From Iodobacter ciconiae (lineage in GTDB: Bacteria; Pseudomonadota; Gammaproteobacteria; Burkholderiales; Chitinibacteraceae): a stretch of DNA of 64,000 nt. Location of the stretch: the NCBI RefSeq assembly GCF_003952345.1, contig NZ_CP034433.1, forward strand, positions 3,224,001 to 3,288,000, written 5' to 3'. Positions within the stretch are counted from its first letter, which is position 1. Each line of letters opens with the position of its first letter. Shown here piece after piece: positions 54,004 to 63,803 of this stretch. A program made the translations under genes and the position numbers. Under the pieces are notes generated by a model. That model searched no databases. It was not told the DNA's origin and was given only the letters and a program-made list of their open reading frames with translations.

Positions 54004-54729
54004 TTATTCCTGCCACCAGATATCGGTGGCAAATAAATAGCCTTTGTGACGAATTGTTTTAATTTTGCGAGGCTCGTTAGGATCGTCATCCAGTTTTTTG
54101 CGTAAACGGGAAATAGCTACATCAATACTTCTGTCCATCCCGTCATATTCAATCCCGCGTAGTACCTTTAACAAGTGATCGCGCGACAAAATATCACCTG
54201 CCTGGCTGGCCAAAGCCCAGAGTAAATCAAAATCACCGGTTGATAAGCCCAGCGCCTCACCACGATAACTGGCCGTACGGTTACGCAAATCGACTAAAAG
54301 CTGGCCAAAATTGAGTGTGGAGCGATCCGGGGCAGGTGCGGTATTCGATACGATTGGTGTTCCGCCTGCCGTTTTGCGCAGATGGGCCCGGATTCGGGCA
54401 AGCAGCACCGAGGGAGGGGTGGTTTTTACCACATAATCAGTAGCGCCAATTTCAAAGCCCAGAATCTGATTCATATCGCTATTGAGCGAGGTGAGCAAAA
54501 TAACTGGCCCTGTCCAGAATTCGCGCAGCTCGCGGCAAAGAGTCAGGCCATCTTTACCGGGTAGCATAATATCGAGCAGAACCAGGGAGGGCGGATTATC
54601 ACGTACTGCTTCAACCAGGCTACTGCCGTCGGGCAATACTTCAATATTAAATTCAAACGAGCGTAAATAACTACCAATCAGTTCCGCCAGTTCAGCATCA
54701 TCTTCAACAAAAAGAATGCGGTGATTCAT
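54004..54729 (-). CDS. rstA: OmpR-family response regulator, RstA-like
   Basis: A 241-residue regulator. The receiver domain begins RILFVEDDAELAELI with the phospho-Asp in LVLLDIMLPGKDG and the Thr/Lys switch positions in ILLTSLNS and YVVKTTPP. The C-terminal winged helix has LSTGDFDLLWALASQAGDIL, RDHLLKVLRGIEYDGMDRSID and IKTIRHKGYLF. The start at 54729 (MNHRILFVEDD) was preferred. A longer frame upstream lacks family likeness. It is expected to control the Asr-like gene through the operator at 52556-52569. Confidence 0.88.
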   Translation of the reverse strand: MNHRILFVEDDAELAELIGSYLRSFEFNIEVLPDGSSLVEAVRDNPPSLVLLDIMLPGKDGLTLCRELREFWTGPVILLTSLNSDMNQILGFEIGATDYVVKTTPPSVLLARIRAHLRKTAGGTPIVSNTAPAPDRSTLNFGQLLVDLRNRTASYRGEALGLSTGDFDLLWALASQAGDILSRDHLLKVLRGIEYDGMDRSIDVAISRLRKKLDDDPNEPRKIKTIRHKGYLFATDIWWQE

Positions 54730-54885
54730 TTGAATATTCTCTGGAATGGGACAGTGGGTTAAATGACTCCAAGCCGTTCGGAGGGTTTGAGCAGATGTAA
54801 AAGCTGCTGTTGATGCCAATATTTGCGAAACGCAAGCCCCAGGCTATCGGGAGCGGGAGCAGTGCATTTCGCTTTGAAATATGCT

Positions 54886-55441
<556 letters not shown>

Positions 55442-55840
55442 ATGGGACTTATAGATCAGCTGGCTGGGCAATTATTAGGTGGAAAAGAATTGCCGGAAGG
55501 CTTCGCGCAGTCCTTATCAGGCCTTCTGGAGCAGCAGGGTGGAGTTTCCGGTTTACTGGAAAAATTTCAGAGTGGTGGTTTATCCGAGCTGGTTCAGTCC
55601 TGGGTAGGAACTGGGGATAATTTACAGGTGAGCAGTGAGCAAATTCAGTCTGTGCTTGGAAACGAAATGGTAGCTTCGGTTGCAGAAAAGCTGGGAATTG
55701 ATCCTACTGATGCCGCCGGAAAAATTTCTGAATATCTGCCTCAGCTGGTGGATAAACTTACACCTAATGGTGAAATGCCGGAAGGTAATAATGTTTTGGC
55801 GGCCGGACTTGATATGCTAAAGGGCAAGTTATTTGGCTAA
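55442..55840 (+). CDS. yidB: YidB family protein (DUF937)
   Basis: A 132-residue protein: MGLIDQLAGQLLGGK, LEQQGGVSGLLEKFQSGGLSELVQSW and LPQLVDKLTPNGEMPEGN. These are the DUF937/YidB motifs, and the function in bacteria is not established. The protein is acidic and glycine-rich with no signal peptide. ATGGAGT precedes the ATG. Confidence 0.9.
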   Translation: MGLIDQLAGQLLGGKELPEGFAQSLSGLLEQQGGVSGLLEKFQSGGLSELVQSWVGTGDNLQVSSEQIQSVLGNEMVASVAEKLGIDPTDAAGKISEYLPQLVDKLTPNGEMPEGNNVLAAGLDMLKGKLFG

Positions 55841-55851
55841 GAGTTGGATGC

Positions 55852-56613
55852 TGAACTACACCCCAAAAGTTGGATTCCCGTCCGCACTTTTGGGGTGTTT
55901 TTATATTCAGGTACACAACGCAATTCAAGCTTTTTGTAGTTCAGGCCAAGTAATATGGCATTGGGTCGAGCCTATTTTGCCGGTGGGTCATGTCGTTTTG
56001 CCAGCATGGTGAACCGGGTTTAGCTCCCAAACATAGTCTTACGACGCCGTATTCAAGCTCTCTGTTCCAGCTCATGTGAGAGAATCATCTTGCTAAGGAA
56101 GAAACTGCCGCTTATTTTGATATCCGCGGCTCCGGTTGCTTAAGCCAATGGACTACACAGTATCGCGCTGGCGGGATTGTTGCCCTTGAACCCGCGCCTA
56201 AAGGCCGAAAGAAATCACCTATGCCCGTCGCCAAGAATAACACTGAGTCCCTGCCGATTGATGATGAAACCCGCAGTAGTGAAAAACTCATTGCATAAGT
56301 CAAACGCCTTCGTTTAGAGAGGTGGCCTACATAAAAAAGCACAATGCCTTAGTTCAAGCCAAGGCCCAATCGGCGTAGCAGAAGCCATAAAAATAGTGTT
56401 TGAATTAAGGTCACAGCCTTCATTGGCTGATTTGTTGAAATGAAGACATTTTGCAGCATTAAGTAACTGGAAAAAGGGATTGTGGAGTATATCCACTACT
56501 ACAACCATGACCGAATCAAGCTGAAATTAAAAGAGCTAAGCCCTGCGCAGAGCTCAGCCCTTGAGTGCCTAACTTTTATGCTGTTCAACTTATTTGGGTC
56601 TGTGTAGTTTTCA
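55852..56613 (+). mobile_element. Decayed IS3-family insertion sequence
   Basis: The ends TGAACTACACCCC (55852) and, inverted, TGAAAACTACACAGACCC (56613) match as imperfect terminal repeats. Inside, an OrfA remnant reads EETAAYFDIRGSGCLSQWTT, AGGIVALEPAPKGRKKSP and, after a stop and frameshift, EVAYIKKHNALVQAKAQSA. The start of OrfB appears as AIKIVFELRSQPSLADLLK. Its C-terminal end reads GIVEYIHYYNHDRIKLKLK followed by ELSPAQ. The catalytic core of the transposase is missing and several stops are present, so it cannot move by itself. Confidence 0.8.
55858..55903 (+). terminator. Terminator after yidB, overlapping an IS end
   Basis: ACACCCCAAAAGT pairs perfectly with ACTTTTGGGGTGT over a 17-base loop and is followed by T5. 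The left arm also reads like the terminal inverted repeat of an IS3-family element, so the hairpin may have come from two IS ends. Confidence 0.7.
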
Positions 56614-56646
56614 GGGCTTTTGTAATGGCTGCTTATCTTGGTTGAA

Positions 56647-57972
56647 TCAGGGCTGGATTAAGTCACTTAAATGTCGTCCCATTCTGCGGCCTTCACGAAT
56701 CGCGTAATTGGTGCCCCGGTCTTCCGGGTAAATTTGTGCCATTGAAGCTAAAAACAGCCCGCGTTTAGGGCTTTCGCAAGCCGGGATCAGCTGGCTGTAG
56801 TGTTTTTCAACTACAGGCTGCGCCCAGCGTGCATGCCATACATGGTGCTTTTTAATCCATGCCTCTTTAAATTTGGGGAACATCCGTTTTAGGTGGGGTA
56901 GGGCAAAGGCGAGCAGCTCGTCATCACTCATTAAATAAAGCTTATCGGTGTGTGGCAGGTATTTGGAGAGATAGACAATGTGTTTGCCATCGTAATCTTT
57001 AGTGCTCTGGAAATTGGTATGCTCAATTACGCCTACAAAGGGAAAGCTCGGGTCGTTTACATTGAGCCAATAGGTGTCAGATAAGGAATGATCCAGCTCC
57101 AGCACAAGACAAACATTGGCCAGGTAGTTAATGCGGCGTAGCTTGGTCAAATATTCCGGGCTTGCCCAGTTTTCGATCATATTGGCTAATAGTGGCAGGG
57201 CTGGCGTAGAGATCACTCTGTCGGCCTGAATATCCCCGCTTGCTGTTTTAATCAGCCAGCCGCCGTTAGCCGGTGCAATAGAGATAACAGGGCTGCCGGT
57301 TTGAATTTTGCCGCCAAGCTGTTTAACTTTGGCTGCAAGTGCCTCAACCAGAGCAACAAATCCACCTTTAAAGTAAGCCAGCCGCTCTTCTCCGCCTTTA
57401 CCCCGGCTGCTGCCGCGCAGTTTGAGTTTGTTCCAGAACCAGACCGCTGAAACCTGATCGGCTACTGCTCCAAATTTTCCGCGTAATAATGGTTCCCAAA
57501 CGATTTTATAAACGTTTTCTCCGCCTAACTCCTGTAACCATTCAGCAGCAGTTTTGTTTTCCAGCTCCTGCCAGTTTTCGACTTTGCGGGCTTTTAAGGC
57601 GAGTAGTCCCAGATGAATTCGGTCCGGGAATGCGAGTGGTTTAAATCTAAGTAAATCCCAGGGGGTGGAAAGCTTGAAAAACTGGTTGGCAAAATACATA
57701 CCGGTATTGCTAGGGTTTATTTTTACTTTGTCGCAAAGGTTAAGCTCTTTAATTAGCTGTATAACTTCCAGATCATTGGTAAACCAGTGATGATAAAAGC
57801 GATCCAGCTTTTCCGATTGCTCGCCAATATCAAATGCGGCTGCCAGCCCGCCAATATCTGCTTCTGCTTCCAAAACAACAACACTGATGCCTGCCTGGCT
57901 TAATTCATAAGCAGCAGCGAGGCCGGTAAAGCCTGCGCCGATGATGGCGACTTGGGTATGCGGGGTCGTCAT
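56647..57972 (-). CDS. FAD-dependent amine-oxidase-like oxidoreductase
   Basis: A 441-residue flavoprotein. The N-terminal Rossmann motif VAIIGAGFTGLAAAYELSQ binds FAD, with VLEAEADIGGLA behind it. The rest is like the protoporphyrinogen oxidase/desaturase/UDP-galactopyranose mutase superfamily, including RFYHHWFTND, WEPLLRGKFG and LASMAQIYPEDRGTNYAIREG. Proteins of this type are often found in glycan loci, as here, next to a flippase-like gene and a GT2 gene. The substrate is unknown. It is the last gene of a four-gene minus-strand cassette. Confidence 0.8.
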   Translation of the reverse strand: MTTPHTQVAIIGAGFTGLAAAYELSQAGISVVVLEAEADIGGLAAAFDIGEQSEKLDRFYHHWFTNDLEVIQLIKELNLCDKVKINPSNTGMYFANQFFKLSTPWDLLRFKPLAFPDRIHLGLLALKARKVENWQELENKTAAEWLQELGGENVYKIVWEPLLRGKFGAVADQVSAVWFWNKLKLRGSSRGKGGEERLAYFKGGFVALVEALAAKVKQLGGKIQTGSPVISIAPANGGWLIKTASGDIQADRVISTPALPLLANMIENWASPEYLTKLRRINYLANVCLVLELDHSLSDTYWLNVNDPSFPFVGVIEHTNFQSTKDYDGKHIVYLSKYLPHTDKLYLMSDDELLAFALPHLKRMFPKFKEAWIKKHHVWHARWAQPVVEKHYSQLIPACESPKRGLFLASMAQIYPEDRGTNYAIREGRRMGRHLSDLIQP

Positions 57973-58060
57973 ATTTTACTCCATGAATTAATCTGTCCGC
58001 TGGTAGCCGCAAGATGGGTTAAGTTCTGGGTTTGTATAGCAGTTCGGGTAGGCGGGTTTG

Positions 58061-59020
58061 TCATGTTTTGTTCCGTGTGATCAGTAGCCAGATACCACCC
58101 GCTAAGGTCGGGGGCAGCCAGATCAGTAAGTGGGCAATAAGGGCAAAAGCTGTAGCAGGTACGGTATCGTTTTGCGTTAGTGTCATGGCAAGGATGGCAA
58201 AGTAATCAAACGTGCCCACATAGCCGGGGGTGCTTGGGATTAATGTGGCCAGTGTGGCCAGCGGCAGGGCAAACCATGCGCCCGCACTATTGATTAGCCC
58301 CGGCATGCTTTGCGCGACGCACCACAAAGTGATTCCCTCTAACCCCCATACAATCAGGCTGATGGTAATTAGCGGCAAAATGCGTTTCCCGCCAAGGGCA
58401 GATAGCAGTTTGATGGCGTCTGCCGCTTCGTCAGCCAGATGATGTCCTCTATTGGGCGTTAGCCTGTGGATGAGCCGCAGGCCGCCATCAATACAGATTT
58501 GTAGCCAGCGGGGGAAAGCCAGTAACACAAAAATCAGCAGGGCGATGAGCGCGGTACCACTTGCGCCTACTTTGCCCAAAGTTGGCAGGTTATGGATATC
58601 AAAGGCCCACAGGCCGAGTGCCAGAAATAAGAGCAGGCTGGCCAGATCGAGCAGTCTTTCTACAAATAAGGAAGCGAGTATCTGGCCCGGGCCGGTACCG
58701 AGCGTCTTGTTAAATACAAAAACGCGGGCCAGATCACCCGCTCGAAAAGGTAAAACATTGTTGAGTGCAAGGCTGCTTAAAAAGGGTTGTAAGCAGGCGC
58801 GCGGTGTGGCGTTCGGGCTGCTGGTACGCAGCATGCTGCTCCAGCGTGCTGCCCGGCCGATAAGCCCGAGCGAAAAAATGATTAATCCGGCAAGCAGCCA
58901 CAGCGGATTGCTGCTTTTTATGGCTGCGATAAGCTGGGTGCCATCAGTTTTCCGAAAAATCAGCCCAGTCAAAATAATGGCAATGATGAGTCCAATCACG
59001 GTACGGATATGGCGTTTCAT
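58061..59020 (-). CDS. Flippase-like integral membrane protein (UPF0104/LPG synthase TM family)
   Basis: A 319-residue membrane protein with seven or eight hydrophobic segments. It contains GRAARWSSMLR, the LNNVLPFRAGDLARV region and LIPSTPGYVGTFDYFAILAM, all typical of the lysylphosphatidylglycerol synthase TM/AglD2 family. Members of this family in glycan loci are proposed to flip or handle lipid-linked sugars. The catalytic domain of true LPG synthases is absent. It sits between the FAD enzyme and the GT2 gene. Confidence 0.83.
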   Translation of the reverse strand: MKRHIRTVIGLIIAIILTGLIFRKTDGTQLIAAIKSSNPLWLLAGLIIFSLGLIGRAARWSSMLRTSSPNATPRACLQPFLSSLALNNVLPFRAGDLARVFVFNKTLGTGPGQILASLFVERLLDLASLLLFLALGLWAFDIHNLPTLGKVGASGTALIALLIFVLLAFPRWLQICIDGGLRLIHRLTPNRGHHLADEAADAIKLLSALGGKRILPLITISLIVWGLEGITLWCVAQSMPGLINSAGAWFALPLATLATLIPSTPGYVGTFDYFAILAMTLTQNDTVPATAFALIAHLLIWLPPTLAGGIWLLITRNKT

Positions 59021-59074
59021 AAAGGTTCTTTAAAAGGTGCGGCTGCAATCTTGCTGCTTATGGTTATTCATCAG

Positions 59075-60046
59075 TTATTTTCTATCAACGATGGGGCTGC
59101 GTGAAAAAGCGATTTCTTCACTAAAGCCACAATACTCTTGCACAACATAGAGTGGCCTTTGTTTTGATTCTTTATAAATACGCCCAATGTACTCGCCTAA
59201 AATGCCGATGCAAATCAGTTGAACCCCGCCCAGAAACAACACGGCGATCATTAAGGCTGTCCAGCCTTCTACCCAGATATTGGTGAAGATGCGCAAAAAG
59301 AGCGCATAAAAAATACCAATCAGCGCCAGCAGTGATGCTCCCATTCCCATTGCCATGGCCAGCTGTAAAGGTTTGGCAGAGAAAGACATAATGCCATCGC
59401 TGGCAAAACGAATCATTTTGGGCAGCGAATATTTACTTTTGCCTGCAAAGCGTTTGGAGCGCTGATAAGGTAGTGCAACCTGTTTAAAGCCTGCCCAGCT
59501 GACCATGCCGCGCACGAAACGATCTCGCTCGGGCATGGCTTTGAGTGTGTTAACCACGGCACGGCTCATTAGCCTGAAATCACCGGTGTCCAGCGGGATA
59601 GCAACATCCGAGAGGCGATTTAGCAGCCGGTAGAATTTTTTGGCCGTGGTGCGTTTAAATGCTGTTTCGCCGGGTCTGTCGGTGCGGGTGCCGTAAACCA
59701 CATCGTAGCCTTCCTGCCATTTTTCCAGCATGCCGTGGATGGCTTCGGGCGGGTCTTGTAGATCGGCATCAATTAGCACAACGGCATCACCGCGTGCAGC
59801 GTCAATACCTGCGGTGACTGCAATCTGGTGGCCAAAATTACGTGAAAAACCAATCAGGCGAATACGATGATCGTAGGCGGCGTGCTGTTTTAAGATACTG
59901 CGTGTGGCGTCTTTGCTGCCATCATCGATAAAAATAAACTCTATATCCAGATCATTTACTTCTTCGCTGAAGGTGCTAAGCCGCTTGAGCGTTTCAGCAA
60001 TGACTGCTTCCTCGTTATAACAGGGCACGATAATTGACAGTAGCAT
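59075..60046 (-). CDS. GT2 glycosyltransferase with two C-terminal membrane segments (polyprenyl-phosphate type)
   Basis: A 323-residue enzyme. The N-terminal GT2 domain has LSIIVPCYNEEAVI, FIFIDDGSKDATR, FSRNFGHQIAVTAGIDAA and VVLIDADLQDPPE (the DxD metal site), then RGMVSWAGFKQ. Two membrane helices near residues 225-300 and EYIGRIYKESKQRPLY at the end match the GtrB/ArnC/DPM1 group, which moves a sugar to a polyprenyl phosphate. The start at 60046 has GAGGATAACGAG upstream. An ATG six codons earlier is in frame. Confidence 0.88.
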   Translation of the reverse strand: MLLSIIVPCYNEEAVIAETLKRLSTFSEEVNDLDIEFIFIDDGSKDATRSILKQHAAYDHRIRLIGFSRNFGHQIAVTAGIDAARGDAVVLIDADLQDPPEAIHGMLEKWQEGYDVVYGTRTDRPGETAFKRTTAKKFYRLLNRLSDVAIPLDTGDFRLMSRAVVNTLKAMPERDRFVRGMVSWAGFKQVALPYQRSKRFAGKSKYSLPKMIRFASDGIMSFSAKPLQLAMAMGMGASLLALIGIFYALFLRIFTNIWVEGWTALMIAVLFLGGVQLICIGILGEYIGRIYKESKQRPLYVVQEYCGFSEEIAFSRSPIVDRK

Positions 60047-60091
60047 CTCGTTATCCTCGGTCATTGGGGCCGTGCTTATGTGGGCTCATTA

Positions 60092-62110
60092 TTATTTTTG
60101 TCGCTTAACCCAAAGCCCTATGCGGGCTTCGGGTGTTTCCAGGAACGGCCGCCAGTCATATCCAGGGGCAATGGCCGCATTAATTGTTTGCCAGGCAGGC
60201 GACGAACTTTCAGGCCTGCCCCAGATCACGTACTGCACTTTGTTTTGTTGCAGCCAGGCGAGCGGATTGCTTTGCACGCCTGAATAGAAATCTTTAATTT
60301 GCTGATTAAGCAGCCAGACTTGCTGAGGTGCGCCGTGCCACAAGCTGACATGATTAGGCCAGCCGAGCAAAGAAGGTTGCCGCGAATACAGCGAGAATAA
60401 TGTTTGATTGGTATAAGCATCGCCCAGCCAGTTTTCCAGCACGATGCCCTGGGGGGCCTGGCTTAGATAGCGGATGGTGTCTTTTACCGGTGCATCATTA
60501 CTAAACCAATGTGTGCCAGCGAGCTTGCCCAGATCACCCTTAGGCGTATGCCAGATATATTGTGCCGTGTTGATGGCATAGCTGCAGGTCAGTAGCAAAA
60601 CAGCGGCGGCGGTATTGCGTACCCAGCGTCTGCCTGATCCTAAAGCTATTGCACCTGTGCTCAGAAGTGCTCCGCTCCACATCCAGCCCCACCATTTCAT
60701 CGTGGTGTTGGTGCGCTCGAATTTAGCTGCACTGGGGTCGTCAACAAAGATAAATTCCCCCAGAAGCAGCATGCTGGTAAAGGCAATGACGAGGGCGAGG
60801 GCAAGCGGGCGCTGGCGTTTTTCGGTAAGGGCGAGGGCAAATAGTGTAAATAGCGGCCAGAGTAGTAATATAAACCGGCTAACCGGTGTTCGGTCAATGC
60901 TGTGCACAAGACGGATTGGCGTGCCGATAGCCTGGCTGGCAAAGCCTGAGAGGAAAGGGTAAATCAGTAAAAATCCGAGTATGCCGCCTGTAAAAATGGC
61001 GCTCCAGTCTGGCGGGTTTTTGTTGTAATGCCGCCAGCCTGCCCATGTAAACAGCAGCACGGCCAGCATGGGGGTGATCCAGGTATTGGTGATCAGCATA
61101 ACCGGCAGCGTAAGGGCCAGCAGGCCTTGGGCGAAGCGGGCATGGAGGATTTCTTCGGGCTGATCGCCGCGTTTTTGTTCCAGCCATGCAATCAGTGTCA
61201 GTGCTAAAAACAGTAGAAAAAAGCCACCCAGCGGTGGATGATAATCGCCAAGGAAAAACTGATAACCAAAGTTTTCCAGCGGTAAATCGCGCGCTTCAAA
61301 ATCTGGTGCAGGCTTGGTTTCTGGGGTCAGTAAGGGGAAAAGCCGCTGGCCAAGATCTGTATTTACCCGTGCATCGTAGCTGCCGATAAAACGCGCACTG
61401 GCCCACATCTGATCATTGGCTTGCCAGCTGACAGGGGTATCACTGGCGGGGGAAACAAATAAATTTAAAAAGGGTGAAACGCCGGTTCCTCCCAAAGCAA
61501 GGGCAATAATCAGGACAAGGCGATGCAGGTGGCCGCTAACAAAGCGGGTAGTGAACTCCCAGGCAAGGCTGAGGCCCAGTGCCATTAGAAGTACAAAGGC
61601 GAGGTTATAGGCAAAGCCAATATCCCAGCCAAACAGTCGCCCCATCAGCGCTGCACCGTAATGCTGAAAGGCATAGTAAAAATCAAAGCGATGACCTGCA
61701 AACCAATGATCGGGCGGCGGTAAAAGGCTGCCTGAATAATAATTGGCCATAAAATAAAGATCAGTAACACGCTCGGATGTAGGATAAATAGCCGGGAATA
61801 TAAATTTCCAGATAAGCCCATAGGCCAGTGCAAATAGAAAAGCAATTTCTGCCGCTTTAAAACGGCTGCCTGTGGCTTCTTGTTTAAATAAATAAAGGGA
61901 TGATGTGGCAAGAATTGTCGTGATTGGCCAAATACTATTTAGATTACCCAGGCCTATAAAATGCTCAATAAAAAACATCATAAGCGTAATCAGGAGCACG
62001 CCTGATGCTCTGGCTATCGGATAGGGCAGCCAGTGGCCCAATACTAAAGTTAGCCCGGCCAGATGCAGCCACAGCAAGGCAAGGCTGGTGGCAAGGTGAA
62101 TCATCGTCAT
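60092..62110 (-). CDS. Large polytopic membrane protein, DUF2298 (YYY) type
   Basis: A 672-residue protein with many hydrophobic segments. The conserved block near residues 140-170 reads LYFMANYYSG and then DHWFAGHRFDFYYAF. It matches the YYY/DUF2298 group, thought to be glycosyltransferase-like membrane proteins (GT-C fold). A periplasmic-like C-terminal region ends with WGRPESSSP..YDWRPFLETPEARIGLWVKRQ. With the GT2 gene downstream it could transfer a polyprenyl-linked sugar to a glycan or lipid. Function not established. Confidence 0.75.
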   Translation of the reverse strand: MTMIHLATSLALLWLHLAGLTLVLGHWLPYPIARASGVLLITLMMFFIEHFIGLGNLNSIWPITTILATSSLYLFKQEATGSRFKAAEIAFLFALAYGLIWKFIFPAIYPTSERVTDLYFMANYYSGSLLPPPDHWFAGHRFDFYYAFQHYGAALMGRLFGWDIGFAYNLAFVLLMALGLSLAWEFTTRFVSGHLHRLVLIIALALGGTGVSPFLNLFVSPASDTPVSWQANDQMWASARFIGSYDARVNTDLGQRLFPLLTPETKPAPDFEARDLPLENFGYQFFLGDYHPPLGGFFLLFLALTLIAWLEQKRGDQPEEILHARFAQGLLALTLPVMLITNTWITPMLAVLLFTWAGWRHYNKNPPDWSAIFTGGILGFLLIYPFLSGFASQAIGTPIRLVHSIDRTPVSRFILLLWPLFTLFALALTEKRQRPLALALVIAFTSMLLLGEFIFVDDPSAAKFERTNTTMKWWGWMWSGALLSTGAIALGSGRRWVRNTAAAVLLLTCSYAINTAQYIWHTPKGDLGKLAGTHWFSNDAPVKDTIRYLSQAPQGIVLENWLGDAYTNQTLFSLYSRQPSLLGWPNHVSLWHGAPQQVWLLNQQIKDFYSGVQSNPLAWLQQNKVQYVIWGRPESSSPAWQTINAAIAPGYDWRPFLETPEARIGLWVKRQK

Positions 62111-62599
62111 TTATGAGCATTCCTTCTTTATATTCAGGCGATGAGCGCTTGAGCCTCGTTTTTATCCTATTTCTGCATGAATTACAAATGCCAATTGCCG
62201 TTTCTTATTGATGCCGGTTGTATGAATTCCCCCATCTTCTGTACATGGGTAATGCATATAATGGGGTAATTGAAAAAAATGGTGTTTTTAATTGCAGGTC
62301 CGGTTGATTTTTATGCTTTAGGAATAAAAATGGCACCTTGTTTTTGCTGGCGGCTGTGTTTCGGGAGGCAAACTGATTCATCGTATGATCGCTGATGGGG
62401 GGCTGACCAGACAAGATTCTTGAAAGGTCTGCTGGTAGCGAAAATATCGTGGATTTGTGTGGGCGGGCTTAAATCTGTGTTGGGTGTTTTCACTTTAACT
62501 TGCCTGCTTTCAAAGATGTAATATCTGGTTTGCTGTGCTTGCATTCAAAAAGACAAGTTTATACTGGCGGCCATTTATCTTTTTTAGAAAGAAAGCGTT
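62111..62599. other. Intergenic region upstream of the glycan cassette and the eamA relic
   Basis: No gene recognised. The minus-strand cassette promoter should lie near 62111-62250. A -10-like TATACT (62561-62566) with a TTGCAT about 15 bp upstream could have served the eamA gene. Short frames here lack ribosome-binding sites and family likeness. Confidence 0.35.
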
Positions 62600-63208
62600 A
62601 TGCCCATCCTTTTTCCCCTGCTTGCGGTCATGATCTGGGCCACTAATACCGTGGTTTCTAAAGCAGCAGGTGTGCTTGATCCTGGCGCCATTTCTTTTTA
62701 TCGCTGGCTTCTGGCGGCCCTAGTGTTAACACCTTTTTGTTTTAAGACTCTCTGGTAACAACGGCGCGCTATTAGGCCTTATTTAGGTAAATTTCTTGTA
62801 TTGGCCCTGTTAGGGATGGTGCTGTTTCAGTGCCTTGCTTATTACGTAGCGCATAGCACGACTGCGACCAAGATGGGGGTGATTACGTCTTTGATTCCGC
62901 TTTCATTTTTGCTGCTGAATGCCTTAATCACAAAAACAAGGCCTGGTGCCGCAGCCGCTCTGGGGATTTTTTGCTCATCCTGCTGGGTGCTGTCTCTGCT
63001 TGATAAGGGCTATCCTGTCAGCTTGCTTGCCAGTGGAATAAATCATGGCGATATGCTGATGCTGATTGGCACCGTGGCCTATGCACTTTATGGTATTTTT
63101 CTGCGTCGCTGGGCTTTACCTTTTAGCCATTGGCATAATTTATACATACAGATTGTGCTTGCTGTGCTGATCTTGATTCCGGTGGCGTTTAGCGCACAAA
63201 CGATGGTG
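62600..63208 (+). pseudogene. EamA/DMT-family transporter gene, broken by a stop and by an IS1 remnant
   Basis: From the ATG at 62600 the frame reads MPILFPLLAVMIWATNTVVSK, then FYRWLLAALVLTPF. A TAA (62756-62758) follows KTLW, then QRRAIRPYLG, ALLGMVLFQCLAYYVAHSTT, MGVITSLIPLSFLLLN and further membrane segments. These are the repeats of a drug/metabolite exporter. The C-terminal third is lost at about 63208, where IS1-like sequence begins. The stop probably came from a CAA Gln codon. Only the part after it (62801-63235) is open. Confidence 0.85.
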
Positions 63209-63312
63209 GGTGATGCCTCCGATCGGTTGAGCTGATGGGTACCTTTGAGACTCATCTCTTCATGGTATCCATCGCCGTTCACTGCCCTCGTTGCCACTCC
63301 GATCGCGTATAG
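63209..63312 (+). mobile_element. IS1-family relic: left end and start of insA
   Basis: GGTGATGCCTCC at 63209 matches the IS1 terminal repeat (GGTGATGC), followed about 50 bp later by an ATG (63262) that reads MVSIAVHCPRCHSDRV, the zinc-finger start of InsA. It ends in TAG (63310), and the rest of the element cannot be recognised in 63313-63394. Confidence 0.65.
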
Positions 63313-63394
63313 AAAATGGTTTACAAATAAAAAACTGACATTTAGTACAAAGCTGTGAGGACAAATTCACCGCCAGCAACACACAAAAATGTGC

Positions 63395-63803
63395 TTATCC
63401 CTGCCCCAGCCGTTCTCGCAGGAACTCGATGAAGCGCTGCGTCTTTGCGGGTAACAGCCTAGTTTCGGTAATAGCGTAGACGGGTACGGGTACACCTTGC
63501 CAGAGGGGAAGAACCCTTTGTAAGCGCCCACTAGCCAATTCGTCCGCCACCATGGCCTCGGTCGTTAACACAATGCCCAGATCCAGTGTGGCCAGTCGTC
63601 GCATCATGCCCACGCTGTTAAGCTGAAATCGGCCACCAACTTCAATTTGCATGTCGGTTTGAGTTGTTGGGCAGTTCAGCGTCCAAGCTTTTACGGTCCT
63701 GAAACCTAGGCACTCGTACAGTGACAAGTCGGCGGGCTGCAGCGGTTCGCCCGCGCTGGCCAAGTAACTAGGCGAGGCATACAGGTAGATACCGTCTTGC
63801 CGG
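63395..63803 (-). pseudogene. LysR-family regulator, C-terminal effector domain only
   Basis: The frame reads IYLYASPSYLASAGEPLQPA, then ECLGFRTVKAW, FQLNSVGMMRRLATLDLGI and PAKTQRFIEFLRERL, the second half of the LysR substrate-binding domain. The DNA-binding half is missing: upstream lies the 3' end of an IS110-family transposase, so the gene was cut by that insertion. The ATG at 63811 belongs to IS sequence and is not a real start. Confidence 0.8.

Noticed and set aside
56112..56508. Two minus-strand frames of 76 and 64 codons near the IS3 relic
   Set aside because: The plus strand carries recognisable OrfA and OrfB remnants; these are antisense shadows.
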